64,000 nucleotides of DNA from Mytilus galloprovincialis (Eukaryota; Mollusca; Bivalvia; Mytilida; Mytilidae), in assembly GCF_965363235.1 (NCBI RefSeq), contig NC_134849.1, positions 67,041,122 to 67,105,121 of the forward strand, in the 5' to 3' direction. Every line of letters begins with the position of its first letter. Positions within the stretch are counted from its first letter, which is position 1. This document shows positions 57,201 through 61,363 of the stretch, in pieces. The notes below the pieces were generated by a model, which saw nothing but the letters and a program-made list of their open reading frames with translations, was not told the DNA's origin and made no database searches. The position numbers were made by a program, and so were the translations under genes.

Positions 57201-58015
57201 TGGGGACGAAGTCCCCAATAACAGTAGAAAAATTAATAGAAAAAAAAAAAAAAAATCAGGGAAAGTTTTCCCGATTTTTTCATTGTACTAATGAACTCAA
57301 AATTGTTCAAATATTTTATGTCGTGTTTTTTAATTTCCGGATCTGCGCAGAACGCAGAAATCTACTTCCTTCTTCCGGTCTTGTTGTCGTGACTTTGATT
57401 AGTCTAGTAAAATATAGGAACTCAAGGAACACAATACCAATATTTCATTTTTAATCATTCTTTGTCTTTGGTATGAATAAACGTTAGGCCTACCTGATGC
57501 ATTGCGTTTCTTAGTTTACATTGAACATGACGTCATAACTTAAATAACGTCACATTACACGTCATTAGTAAAATCCCTAACAACAGAACCAAAATCGGAA
57601 ACGTTACGGTATTTCCGTATCTTTTTTTTAACAAATATTTAAAATACAAAAAAAATAATTTAAACAAACTTCGTTCCCATTCACAGGTAATGCCTGCCTC
57701 ATGAGTCATATTAATCAATGTTCAAAAGTCACCAATATGTGATAATATTAAAATTTCAAGTGTTATTCGGTCATTACAAGTGTTATTCGGTCATTACAAG
57801 TGGTATTCAGTCATTACAAGTGTTATTTCCGATATTATAAGTGATATTTTGATAATAACAGTGTTATAATTTCGGTCATTCGTGTTACCCGATAAGGGGT
57901 TTATGTTGGTGTTGTAACTTGTATGCCTTCTGGTTTTGTTTCCTTGTTCTTTTTTTTTTAGTGAGTTTCAAACTTGTTAAATTATTTTACCTTGAACAAC
58001 AATAGATTGTGTCAT
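23196..58015 (-). CDS. TUBE1: Tubulin epsilon chain, complete 12-exon gene
   Basis: Epsilon-tubulin is a GTP-binding tubulin of centrioles and basal bodies, needed with delta-tubulin for stable compound microtubules. Joined exons, 5' to 3' on the minus strand: 58015-57991, 56462-56389, 55472-55353, 54287-54172, 51836-51715, 40692-40626, 39039-38919, 35635-35439, 32853-32713, 29998-29858, 24386-24212, 23354-23196. The sum is 1458 nt, or 485 residues plus stop, close to the roughly 475 of vertebrate TUBE1. Every junction is GT-AG and every split codon closes. Markers: MTQSIVVQVGQCGNQIG at the N-terminus, the tubulin signature GGGTGSG at 151-157 and the epsilon-specific DMEEGVV. The central and C-terminal parts match the family block by block from memory. 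The C-terminus ends in a proline run (PPPPEP). Intron 5 (11.0 kb) contains the RING-NHL gene. Introns are rich in transposons. Confidence 0.95.
23380..23612 (+). repeat. Retroelement 3' tail (family F) in TUBE1 intron 11
   Basis: Blocks GTTGTGTCGTTGTTCTCC, GTGTTTCCCTCGGTTTTAG, GATTTATGAGTTTCGAAAC and AGCGGTATATTACTGTTGCC form a bivalve retroelement end that I recognise. No second copy in this window. Confidence 0.5.
24212..24386 (-). CDS. TUBE1: TUBE1 exon 11
   Basis: Acceptor TATTTTCAG, donor AAA|GTAAGC. Residues 375-433, including HWNQEGWKTGLCAVPPVG and LRDRFVKLYKRK. Confidence 0.94.
25208..25442 (+). pseudogene. hAT/ZMYM-like transposase relic in TUBE1 intron 10
   Basis: Translation in the frame of 25208 gives WALELSDPFDIVENMPRRC, a stop (TAA at about 25273), then PKQYWKVSLFFAFIDHMIKE and LKSGVASSYQ before another stop. 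The 'PRR...Q(T)...QYW...FIDH...L' pattern resembles hAT-type transposase domains found in ZMYM1-like proteins. No catalytic region seen. The 119-codon ATG frame at 25267-25626 is a shadow in another frame. Confidence 0.45.
25625..25826. repeat. GGGATC-rich element, copy 1
   Basis: Reiterated CCCGAAATC / CCCGAGATC / CCCGGATCCCG blocks framed by GGGGGGA and CCCCCTC. Approximately the reverse complement of 58592-58800. Strongly self-complementary. Confidence 0.6.
26213..26355. mobile_element. 143-bp hairpin MITE in TUBE1 intron 10
   Basis: AATTCATGGGGGCTTGAATA at the left pairs with TATTCAAGCCCCCATGAATT at the right. Complementarity continues inward (TACCACGGGTTGTCCCTTTA with TAAAGGGCCAACCCATGGTA), so nearly the whole element folds. 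Confidence 0.8.
26556..29364. mobile_element. 2.8-kb element with diverged terminal inverted repeats (intron 10)
   Basis: Left end TTAAAGGGAAAATTCACGA and inverted right end TTAAAGGGAAACTTCGCAA. Matching order continues inward (AAAGTTTTATCGCTATA versus AAAGTTTTATTCCGCTA). TTAA-like bases at the ends suggest a piggyBac-type target. The open frames at 27928-28331 (minus) show no transposase features. Confidence 0.5.
29444..29770 (-). mobile_element. Family A retroposon, longest copy (intron 10)
   Basis: AAGAAGATGTGGTATGATTG through GGTCACCGTACGGCCTTC, AGTCAGCTATAAAAGGCC, CAACCACTGAATTACAGGG and TCCTGACTTAGGAC. It is the reference for family A in this window. Sense is the minus strand. Confidence 0.8.
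29858..29998 (-). CDS. TUBE1: TUBE1 exon 10
   Basis: Acceptor TTTTGTAG, donor AAG|GTACCA. Residues 328-374 plus two bases, including LDQMFSDAFSRDHQLLRADP and RGNVEISDVRRNIE. Confidence 0.94.
30313..31632. mobile_element. 1.3-kb element with about 45-bp TIRs (intron 9)
   Basis: Left AGGCCTAAATTAAAATATTG then TTTGCCCTTTTCCGACC. The inverted right end reads AGGGCTTAAATTAAAATATTG then TTTGCCCTTTACCGACC. Simple GTAGG repeats lie near 30370 and 30445. No transposase. Contains the smaller nested MITE at 30989-31136. Confidence 0.75.
30989..31136. mobile_element. 148-bp nested MITE
   Basis: Perfect 17-bp TIR TACACCTTATCGCTATT / AATAGCGATAAGGTGTA. Its ends sit at TA, compatible with a TA target duplication. 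Inserted inside the 30313-31632 element. Confidence 0.8.
31640..31847. mobile_element. 208-bp TTAA-flanked MITE (intron 9)
   Basis: TTAA at 31636-31639 and 31848-31851. TIRs are GGAGGTAGACCTAGGTTAAG and, inverted, GGTGGTAGACCTTGGTTCAG, continuing to GGGA..TAACTCTT. Related in its tip to 55669-55947. Confidence 0.8.
32029..32651. mobile_element. 623-bp MITE upstream of TUBE1 exon 9 boundary
   Basis: TIR AAGGGCATACGATACAGTT at the left and inverted AAGGGCATATGATACAGTT at the right, 62 bases from the exon 9 donor. No open frame of note. Confidence 0.7.
32713..32853 (-). CDS. TUBE1: TUBE1 exon 9
   Basis: Acceptor poly-T TTTAG, donor AAA|GTAAGT. Residues 281-327 plus two bases, including SARFEGSLNVDLNEI and NLVPFPKLHYLV. 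Confidence 0.93.
33350..33808 (+). mobile_element. Family C retroposon (intron 8)
   Basis: Reverse complement of the copies at 46612-47040 and 47172-47635: GATCAAATATATTCGTTCA, TTAATCCCGCTGCAAATG, GTGTGAGCCAAGGCTCTGTG and the conserved end GTTGTCTCATTGGCACTCAC. The frame 33452-33745 is antisense noise. Confidence 0.8.
34568..34862 (-). mobile_element. Family B retroposon, copy 2 (intron 8)
   Basis: TTGAGAATGGAAATGGGGAA through CGTCCTTCAGCTGGCCCC and GGGGTTAAACATGTTTG. Nearly identical to 51058-51349, implying recent activity. Confidence 0.85.
35277..35402 (+). repeat. Family C tail fragment (intron 8)
   Basis: GTGTGAGCCAAGGCTCCGTG through TTTGTCACATTAGCACTCAT, then TCTTATATCT. It is only about 30 bases from the exon 8 donor. 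Confidence 0.75.
35439..35635 (-). CDS. TUBE1: TUBE1 exon 8
   Basis: Acceptor CTTTTTTTCAG, donor AAG|GTATTG. Residues 216-280 plus two bases, including LMDIVNKIGQAIPS and KPFDSMNNIVANLLLNM. The Gly/Thr-rich middle is the epsilon-specific insertion region. Confidence 0.93.
36239..36264. repeat. (AT)n microsatellite
   Basis: AT dinucleotide run directly at the left end of the 36265-37531 element. Confidence 0.85.
36265..37531. mobile_element. 1.27-kb element with subterminal CGCTGAAGTGCGATGGT arrays (intron 7)
   Basis: The tips TGTAGGACTCGGA and TCCGAGTCCTACA are inverted repeats. Inside the left end are about seven copies of a GCGATGG core on +, most as CGCTGAAGTGCGATGGT (36281-36435). Inside the right end are four inverted copies (ACCATCGCACTTCAGCG, about 37450-37520). 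The 1 kb between has no transposase. Both tips lie in ATATAT sequence, so a TA target is possible. Repeated subterminal motifs usually serve as transposase binding sites. The superfamily is not assigned. Confidence 0.8.
38026..38298 (-). pseudogene. Penelope-like endonuclease C-terminal fragment, left copy
   Basis: 90 codons with the pattern NNHRSSYKTNKNCPL, then HPFDNVTFQIIE, then RRRRENFWIHQLHTLEPDGL. The R...E.FWI..L.TL.P.GLN pattern is typical of the end of the GIY-YIG endonuclease of Penelope-like elements. The RT domain is missing. Confidence 0.75.
38251..38523 (+). pseudogene. Penelope-like endonuclease C-terminal fragment, right copy
   Basis: Mirror of 38026-38298 with about two residue differences outside the junction (TTA for TTV near the middle). 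Both copies keep an open frame to the same stop, so the dimer is young. Confidence 0.75.
38832..38854. repeat. (TA)n microsatellite at the right end of the Penelope-like dimer
   Basis: TA run immediately outside GTTAGGCAATC, about 65 bases from TUBE1 exon 7. Confidence 0.8.
38919..39039 (-). CDS. TUBE1: TUBE1 exon 7
   Basis: Acceptor TGTTGGCAG, donor CAG|GTTGGC. Residues 175-215, including FVTAVYPSAEDDVVTSPYNS. Confidence 0.93.
39306..40385 (+). repeat. Old dispersed repeat split by insertion (intron 6)
   Basis: Left part 39306-39371 (ACAAGAATGTGTCCATAATA to CTATGTTCAGTAA), right part 40250-40385 (GTGAACCTTGAAATTGGGG to CATCAAAAACTACCAT). The two halves of this common molluscan repeat are separated by the 39372-40244 element. 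Confidence 0.65.
39372..40244. mobile_element. 873-bp CACTGTG-ended element with 5-bp target duplication (Transib/RAG-like candidate)
   Basis: TIRs of about 65 bp: left CACTGTGTATCATTGTACAG, inverted right CACCGTGTATTATCAGTACA, both followed by CGGATATA(G)..TACTAA.CAAGCGGG and .CGATTTTGA. Flanked by AGTAA at 39367-39371 and 40245-40249. Transib elements have CAC-(A/T)-(A/G)-TG type ends and 5-bp duplications, and the tip equals an RSS-type heptamer. No transposase frame. An internal inverted repeat of TGTGTACGGTGT lies near 39770-39840. The superfamily is inference. Confidence 0.7.
40558..40615 (-). repeat. Family C tail fragment
   Basis: ATATAGGAAGATGTTG followed by GTGCCAAAGAGACAACTC, ending just before TUBE1 exon 6. 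Confidence 0.6.
40626..40692 (-). CDS. TUBE1: TUBE1 exon 6
   Basis: Acceptor TTGTTTCAG, donor AG|GTAAAT. Only 67 bases, residues 153-174 plus two bases. It completes the tubulin signature GGGTGSG with exon 5. Confidence 0.93.
40991..41158 (-). rRNA. 28S rRNA 3'-end fragment (retro-inserted, non-functional)
   Basis: On the minus strand, from 41158: GCCAATGGTGCGAAGCTACC, ATCTGAGGGATTATGACTGA, ACGCCTCTAAGTCAGAATCT, then CATCTCGGCCTTGGGAGGC and CGATAGACGGGCGACGG. This is the conserved 3' terminal part of metazoan 28S rRNA. The rest of the rRNA is absent on both sides, so this is a dead fragment in TUBE1 intron 5. It may be 5'-truncated reverse transcription of rRNA or the head of an rRNA-derived SINE. 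The exact 3' limit is approximate. Confidence 0.85.
41899..43185 (+). CDS. RING-NHL protein, TRIM-like E3 ubiquitin ligase, intronless
   Basis: 428 residues. An N-terminal C3HC4 RING has zinc ligands C26, C29, C41, H43, C46, C49, C67 and C70. A serine/proline-rich linker (about 105-140) follows, then about six NHL repeats (roughly 150-428) forming a beta-propeller, with repeated patterns such as PSGIAINSSHQIVISD, ENHIIVSDCGNNCIQVF-like and PMGVATDSHNNIIVADAGNF. RING domains transfer ubiquitin and NHL propellers bind protein or RNA. There is no B-box or coiled coil between the RING and NHL parts, unlike TRIM2/3/32/71, so it is shorter than those. The start ATG has a good context (AACATGG). It lies inside TUBE1 intron 5 on the opposite strand and has no introns, consistent with retrocopy origin or with the intronless RING-NHL expansions seen in bivalves. 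Substrate unknown. Confidence 0.93.
   Translation: MASFIQGQTVPQKTLRSKIKDDHLTCAICLGNYDHPKALSCLHTFCENCIRGYIFGRNFDKVGNFPCPECKQIIQIPAGGVESFPDNFHIKSLLDALSTPARPAPPRTINPNSEPNNSQFTDQSGASGDSYLYPALQRSDSEKKDYVFVEGDKMILKFGQFGGTLIDFHKPYDLAISQTGQYAISDRSGSRILVFSNTGILLSRITCMNCKISGLTFMRDGNILVAVANAGSSIMRVYNMDGKLLEDIGEFYKFAKPSGIAINSSHQIVISDLESHTIMIFTDKRKFSTKFGSKGSGEKRFLSANFITINQKNHIIVSDCGNNCIQVFDSTGEFKHKFGITGEGHGQLSCPMGVATDSHNNIIVADAGNFRVEIFDKKGRHIKCLIEDTDAIGNEAKPLNVAVTHKGDIAVLLVGEQFAEVRVFRWNG
43191..43372 (+). repeat. Duplicated 3' UTR segment of the RING-NHL gene
   Basis: TTCTGACAACTGACAATCTT at about 43193 recurs as TTTTGACAACTGACAATCTT at about 43300. Each is followed by AATGAAT and GTATTAAATTAAA. A diverged direct duplication of about 107-bp spacing. 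Confidence 0.75.
43232..43237 (+). promoter_or_regulatory. Candidate poly(A) signal for the RING-NHL gene
   Basis: AATAAA 47 bases after the stop codon. Confidence 0.5.
43559..44234. mobile_element. 676-bp MITE (intron 5)
   Basis: TIR AGAGCTCAGACATAAACAAG at the left and inverted AGAGCTCAGACATAAATAAG at the right, both continuing to TTTGTTTTTGACT. The interior repeats the same motif (GACTTATTTAAGTC near 43656 and ACTTGTTTAGGTC near 43680). Confidence 0.75.
44235..45868. other. No gene recognised (intron 5)
   Basis: AT-rich intron sequence with many TACATGTA words. No coding or repeat structure resolved. Confidence 0.5.
45869..46400 (+). repeat. 'Tgcccct...accaaat' repeat, interrupted by family A
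   Basis: TGCCCCTGCCATAACAGAGG to CAAAGAATTTTGC, then a family A insert at about 46063-46245, then ATGCCCCTTTCCAAATGG. Same family as 48851-49435. Confidence 0.6.
46063..46245 (-). mobile_element. Family A retroposon (intron 5)
   Basis: AAGAAGATGTGATATGATTG, GGTCACCATACGGCCTTC, AGTCAGCTATAAAAGGCC. Sense strand is minus. Confidence 0.78.
46447..46600 (-). repeat. Diverged family A/C relative
   Basis: Same layout (GGCCTTCAACAATGAGAAAA, then AATAAAAGGCCCTGACAT) with a different 5' part. Directly precedes a family C copy. Confidence 0.6.
46612..47040 (-). mobile_element. Family C retroposon, tandem copy 1
   Basis: ATATAGGAAGATTTGGTGTA through CACAGAGCCTTGGCTCAC, GCAGCGGGATTAAACG and AATAAATTTGATCTGCG. 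The next copy begins 130 bases on in the same direction. Confidence 0.8.
47172..47635 (-). mobile_element. Family C retroposon, tandem copy 2
   Basis: Nearly the same sequence as 46612-47040 with a few substitutions and a duplicated ACGAGAA. Both copies end in GATCTGCGATAT. The fragments AAACGTAAATTAAC and ATCAAAAAACGTATG near their ends differ. Confidence 0.8.
48093..48322 (-). repeat. Family A-like diverged copy
   Basis: AAGGAGATGTGGTATGATCG, AATGAGACAACTTTC, GATAGTCATCAATACAGACC, GTTAACAACCATAGGTCAC. Part of the block order is repeated, suggesting two overlapping pieces. Confidence 0.6.
48440..48720 (-). repeat. Family A-like diverged copy
   Basis: AGATATGTGGTATGATTGTC, AAGCCTTCAACAATGAATG, GAGTTACAGGCTCATGAC. 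Strongly decayed. Confidence 0.6.
48851..49435 (+). repeat. Tandem array of about 156-160-bp units
   Basis: The landmark AACCAAATGTTATGAAAC recurs at 48955, 49111 and (variant) 49271. TTATGCCCCTTTAT and CACAGATCAAGTTTGAAT recur at the same spacing. Begins with TGCCCTGTAGCGGAGGGGGC. Confidence 0.75.
49450..50974. other. No gene recognised (intron 5)
   Basis: AT-rich intron sequence. No repeat boundaries or coding pattern identified. Confidence 0.5.
50975..51560 (-). mobile_element. tRNA-related SINE, split by a family B insertion
   Basis: The SINE head is at 51461-51560 on the minus strand: TGCCTGAATGGTCTCC resembles an A box and GGTTCCAACCC a B box, followed by GGTCAGGTCAAACC. The remainder is at 50975-51057 (AAGAGCAAAGACTGGTTAG in sense). 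The two parts join when 51058-51460 is removed. The pattern is a SINE I recognise from bivalves. Confidence 0.65.
51058..51460 (-). mobile_element. Family B retroposon, copy 3, with AAATA target duplication
   Basis: Inserted into the SINE between AAATA at 51053-51057 and AAATA at 51461-51465. From AAATTGAGAATGGAAATGG to AGTCTGATGTCAGAAGATGT. About 403 bp. Nearly identical to 34568-34862 over the shared part. Confidence 0.85.
51715..51836 (-). CDS. TUBE1: TUBE1 exon 5
   Basis: Acceptor TTTTTATTTAG, donor GGAG|GTAACA. Residues 112-152 and one base of G153, including FCDCLQCFFILHSMGG. The first 33 bases of this exon and its acceptor are the innermost copy of a 46-bp tandem repeat (51804-52130). 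Confidence 0.93.
51804..52130 (-). repeat. 46-bp satellite made of the TUBE1 exon 5 splice acceptor (7 copies)
   Basis: Copies start at 51804, 51850, 51896, 51942, 51988, 52034 and about 52084. On the minus strand each holds a TTTTTATTTAG acceptor plus the first about 33 bases of exon 5 (GGCTGTTGGACATAAG...). The innermost copy is the real exon edge. Variants include TAATG for TACTG and CTCC for TACC. The last two copies are more diverged and slightly longer. Confidence 0.95.
52893..53832. mobile_element. 940-bp pogo/Tigger-like MITE (intron 4)
   Basis: TA at 52891-52892 and 53833-53834 flank the ends CAGTTAACTCTGGTTGTCTC and (inverted) CAGTAGACTCTCGTTATGTC. Both continue into TCGAA-rich subterminal sequence, including GTTGACTCGAAATTTCGG. 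The end sequence and TA target are those of Tc1/mariner-pogo (Tigger) elements. No transposase. Confidence 0.8.
54172..54287 (-). CDS. TUBE1: TUBE1 exon 4
   Basis: Acceptor TTGCAG, donor TG|GTAAAA. Residues 74-111 plus two bases of W112, including VDMEEGVV and GPLREVFDFQQLITDVSG. Confidence 0.93.
54455..54622 (+). repeat. Family B tail, plus-sense (intron 3)
   Basis: GAGTTTCTTGCTGCAATGAA to CATTGTCCCTTTGACACA and TTCCCCATTTCCATTCTC. It ends in TTTTTT, showing the 3' end of the family. Confidence 0.75.
54745..54990 (+). repeat. Decayed family A tail (intron 3)
   Basis: CACATTCGGTATGTGCCTG, CAAAGTCGGGAATCTGTAAG, then AAAGCTGGCTCATTAGCAAT at the position of the conserved end. Confidence 0.6.
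55353..55472 (-). CDS. TUBE1: TUBE1 exon 3
   Basis: Acceptor TTTTTTGTAG, donor AGA|GTTTGT. Residues 34-73, including SSFFRNVDSRYDDP and GKGKIKALKAR. Confidence 0.92.
55669..55947. mobile_element. TTAA-flanked MITE (intron 2)
   Basis: Left TTAA|GGTGGTACCCAACAC, right GTGTTAGGTACCACC|TTTAA, with an internal ACAGAGTTATCTCCCTGTAG. Related in its tip to 31640-31847. Confidence 0.78.
56389..56462 (-). CDS. TUBE1: TUBE1 exon 2
   Basis: Acceptor TTTTTACAG, donor AAG|GTCTCA. Residues 9-33, including GQCGNQIG, the nucleotide-contacting N-terminal tubulin motif. Confidence 0.93.
56928..57773. mobile_element. 846-bp element with 62-bp inverted ends (TUBE1 intron 1)
   Basis: Left TGACCGAATAAAACTTGGAA ... 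GCACATATTGGTGACTTTTA. Right is the inverse, TAATCAATGTTCAAAAGTCA ... GTGTTATTCGGTCA. Contains the tight hairpin at 57023-57197. Confidence 0.65.
57023..57197. repeat. 175-bp hairpin with ATGGCG/GCCGCCAT loop
   Basis: AACTTATAAATGATTTAC..GCAGATAA pairs with TTATCTGC..GTAAATCATTTTAAAGTT, and TTTAGTGTGTACATCGA pairs with TCGATGTACACACTAAA. The loop carries ATGGCGACC and ATGGCCGCCATG. Confidence 0.8.
57748..57860 (+). repeat. 20-bp minisatellite, about 4-5 units
   Basis: CATTACAAGTGTTATTCGGT repeated with drift, lying 130 bases from TUBE1 exon 1. Confidence 0.75.
57991..58015 (-). CDS. TUBE1: TUBE1 exon 1 (coding part)
   Basis: ATG at 58015-58013 starts MTQSIVVQ. Donor G|GTAAAA at 57990. The 25 coding bases cover residues 1-8 and the first base of V9. 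The 5' UTR extent is unknown. Confidence 0.9.
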
Positions 58016-58591
58016 TGTGATTCATGTCTATATAACTGCAAAGAAAATGATTGTGTTCAAATATTTTTCATCGTCAAAGAAGCTTTACTGGTTAATTTAC
58101 AGCTTAATACATAATGCATTACTATCGTGTTATTAAACGTTAAAAAGATTAAATAGTAGAAAATAAATACAAAACAAAAACGGGTAATGCTATGATATTT
58201 CTCTCCGGAACACAAACTGAGGGTGCAGCCGCTTCAGGGTGTTATTTCAGGTTTGTAAGCTAATTATCGGTGTAATGAAACAACATTTGTGTTTAATTAG
58301 TGACTGGATTAAACTCTTTCCAAAATCAGTTGATACGGGCATACACGGATCATCTATCAAGAAAACCAAACAAGGAAATGTCAAACAATCAAATAGATGC
58401 AGTATGCTAATCGATTTTCTGTTTTCATGCGAATGTTTTTCCCCGATAACGGCATGATTTATTTTGTATTGTAATTATAATTTTTAAGTGAGATTTTTAC
58501 AGGGATTAAAATTCTTATGAAATCTGAGATGAGGGAGATGATACGCTTGACTGACACCACAGGCACTTGTCTCCCCTATATAATATCTTAT
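58016..58591. other. TUBE1 upstream region
   Basis: Upstream of the TUBE1 ATG. It should contain the 5' UTR and promoter. No TATA box or CpG-island-like stretch is evident. No repeat recognised. Confidence 0.4.
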
Positions 58592-58800
58592 ATATGAGGG
58601 GGGGTAGGACCTTTATCGGGAATCCGGGATATGGAGTCTCAAGTATGGAGTTTTTAAACTCGGGATATTGGAATTGACTCTTTCGGGATCCGGGAATTCT
58701 TTTTTTCGAATTTCGGGATGTCGGGATTGAAATTTATTTAAATTCGGAACCGCGGGATTTCATGTTTTTTAAGCCCGGGATCAGGACCCCCTCCTACGCC
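58592..58800. repeat. GGGATC-rich element, copy 2
   Basis: GAGGGGGGGTAGGACCTTTA, TTTCGGGATCCGGGAATTC, GCCCGGGATCAGGACCCCC. Inverse of 25625-25826 in block order. Confidence 0.6.
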
Positions 58801-58987
58801 CCCTTATATATTAAGTATAGAGGTGGGAAGAAATCTGAGACACGTGCCTGTGTTGAAGACGGAATGCTGGATTCATGGATTTAAAAAAGTGGGTTAATTG
58901 TGGGATACAGGGCGGCTAAAAGAATATATATATATAGGATCTGTGAAAAAGAAAGGAAACTAGATTTGTAATTGCTAGCAATAACGG

Positions 58988-59911
58988 ATGGCACCCTCGT
59001 CCCCCCATTGCCAGGCGAGCGGCAACCATTTTAGAGATTCCAAAGTCAAAGAGTGCATCTACACCTGCAAGTTATCATTTTTGCAAAATTTTACTAAGTT
59101 TGGAGCATTTTGAAATTTTGAACAATTTTGCTGTTTCCATGGTTACGGCAGCCATTTTGGAAATTCCAACTTCAAAATGCAACTCTGCACATGTCAGTCA
59201 CTATTCCTGTAAAGTTTCGTCCAGTTTGCAGCATTTTGATGTTTTTAGGAAATTTTGAACATTTGTCCTGCAACCATGGTTACAGTAGATAATTCCAAAA
59301 TTCTAAAAGCAGACATCTAATTGCCACATGTCATGTTATATATCAATGCAGTTTCATTTACTTTGTTGCAATACTCTCTGAGAAAATGCAGATTTTATGC
59401 ATTTTTCCATAGGGTCAATGCAAAACTTGGCCCCAGTTTCCATGACAACGGCGGCCATTTTGGATTATCAAAATATTGTTTTGACATCTTAGCGTACCGG
59501 GTAACATTTTTATAAAGTTTCATCCAGCTGAGTGTTATAACGAAAGAGTTAGAATTTTTGATATTTTAGCTGTTTCCATGGTAACGGCAGCCATTTTGAA
59601 AATTCCAAAGTCAAATTGGAAATCAGCACATGTCAGTTACCATTCCTGTGGAGTTTCTTCCAGATTGGAACATTTTGACTTTTTTCGCATTTTTGCTGTT
59701 TCCATGGAAACGGCGGCCATCTTTTACCATTCCATACCAAGGTGCACAACTTTACATGGGGGTCCTCATTATAGTAAAGTTCCATCAACATTGGTCCATA
59801 GGATTCCGAGAAACACGACGGACAAAATGTGTGGAAGAAGAATAAGAAAAATAAGAAAAAAAAGAAACGTAGAATAACAATACGTCACCCCAACTCCGTT
59901 GAGGGTGCCAT
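58988..59911. mobile_element. 924-bp element with 11-bp TIRs and internal GCCATTTTGG repeats
   Basis: ATGGCACCCTC at 58988-58998 and GAGGGTGCCAT at 59901-59911. Inside are about six imperfect units (roughly 125-175 bp), each with CCATGGTAACGGC(A/G)GCCATTTTGG or a decayed form, near 59022, 59149, 59272, 59449, 59586 and 59712. An A/G-rich tract (AATAAGAAAAATAAG) lies near the right end. The 99-codon frame inside is not protein-like. Confidence 0.7.
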
Positions 59912-60279
59912 AATTATAGCACCCTATCCATGCCACTCCTTCTTTGAAGAAATAATTCAAATATATCCATTTCTTTACGTATTGTTTTCCTTTAAATTTC
60001 TGAACTAAAGTAGGAAATTGTGACCTTTTTTTAAATGGATAAACTTTTCATTTTCACTGTTATCTTAAGTCTAACCTTTTGTTAAGTGCGAAATTCATTC
60101 CAAATTTTATTTCTATTAGAGTAAGAGAGTTGGAGGACTATATGTTGACAACAATTTCGGTGGTAGACATGTGGTTAGCTACAACTTACATTTCCCTGTT
60201 TTATGGGGGAATTCGTGCCTGAAATCACTAAATCTAATCAATCAACCTTGTATTCTTTGAGTTGATTTAATTGCGGTCG

Positions 60280-60845
60280 TGTCAAAGAGGGATACCAAAA
60301 GGACATTCAAACTCTATTAAAGATTGAAAATACAAAGACAACGGCATGGCTAAAAAATAAAAAAGACAAACAGACAAATAGTAATCTGATGTACAGTAGT
60401 TGTCGTTTGTTTATGTAATAATATTTACACGTGTTTTTCGTTTTTTTTTATATCAGATTCTTTATAGATTAGACCGTTGGTTTTCCCGTTTGAATTGTTT
60501 TACACGTCTAGTAATTTTGGGGTCCTTTAAAGCTTGTTGTTCGGTGTGAGCCAAGGCTCAGTGTTGAAGGCCGTTCATTGACCCGGCTATAATGGTTTAC
60601 TTTTATTAATTGTTCTTTGGATGGAGAGTTGTCTCATTGGCACTCATACCACTTCTTCCTTTATCTAAATAGTAGTACACAAGACACAACATAGACAACT
60701 TAAGACTACACGAACCCCACCAAAAACTGGAGGTGATCTCAGGTGCTCTGAATGGACCTTACTCCACATTTGGCACCCGCCGTGTTGCTCGTGTTTTTAA
60801 AAACCCAGATTAGTCTTAATTCGGTAGGTCTTATTCGTCTCAACG
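60280..60845 (-). mobile_element. Family D copy split by a family C insertion
   Basis: Family D (minus-sense) at 60280-60383 and 60667-60845 (GGACATTCAAACTC, ACGGCATGGCTAAAA; then CAACATAGAC, CCCCACCAAAAACTGG, GGCACCCGCCGTGTTGC). The parts abut once 60384-60666 is removed, with AAATAGTA duplicated at 60376-60383 and 60667-60674. Confidence 0.85.
60384..60666 (+). mobile_element. Family C retroposon with 8-bp target duplication AAATAGTA
   Basis: Plus-sense, 283 bp, 5'-truncated (starts ATCTGATGTACAGTAG). Ends GTTGTCTCATTGGCACTCAT and CTTCTTCCTTTATCT. This gives a precise 3' end for the family. Confidence 0.85.
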
Positions 60846-61363
60846 CGATCTAGTGATCGAGGGTTTGTACTTCTTTTAGGCGATTGAGTTGCGATATGTG
60901 TTAATCTATCGTGAATACTCGTATCTATCGTTATGCTAGATGGTTTACAATTTTTATTCAGTTGATATTTGGCAATAAAGCATGAACAATCGTATCTATC
61001 GTAATGACTGATGGTTTGTAATTTCTATTGAGTTGATAATTGGTAATCATGCAATTGTCATCAATTATCATGATTATATATATCAATCTTTACACGGCGC
61101 AAATTTTAAATCCATATATATTTTAAAAACGGCATATTTGTTGAAATCGATTTTTTTTTAAAAGAGTTTTTTGAAATGTTTGTGCTTTCGAAAAATGTTA
61201 AGTGATCGATGGTATAGCTTCACGGTTTGCCGTTACCGTCACTCCGATGATAGCTTCACCTCTTGACCTTTATTTTACCAGTAAGCATAACCATTAACAA
61301 ATAATAAAACGAAAATGTATGTTTTTGTTTTAAACATTTTTTTTTATGATTCCAGTTATCTCT

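Noticed and set aside
59578..59877. 99-codon frame in the 59-kb element
   Set aside because: It arises from the imperfect tandem units, and the Arg/Lys-rich end is a translated A/G tract.
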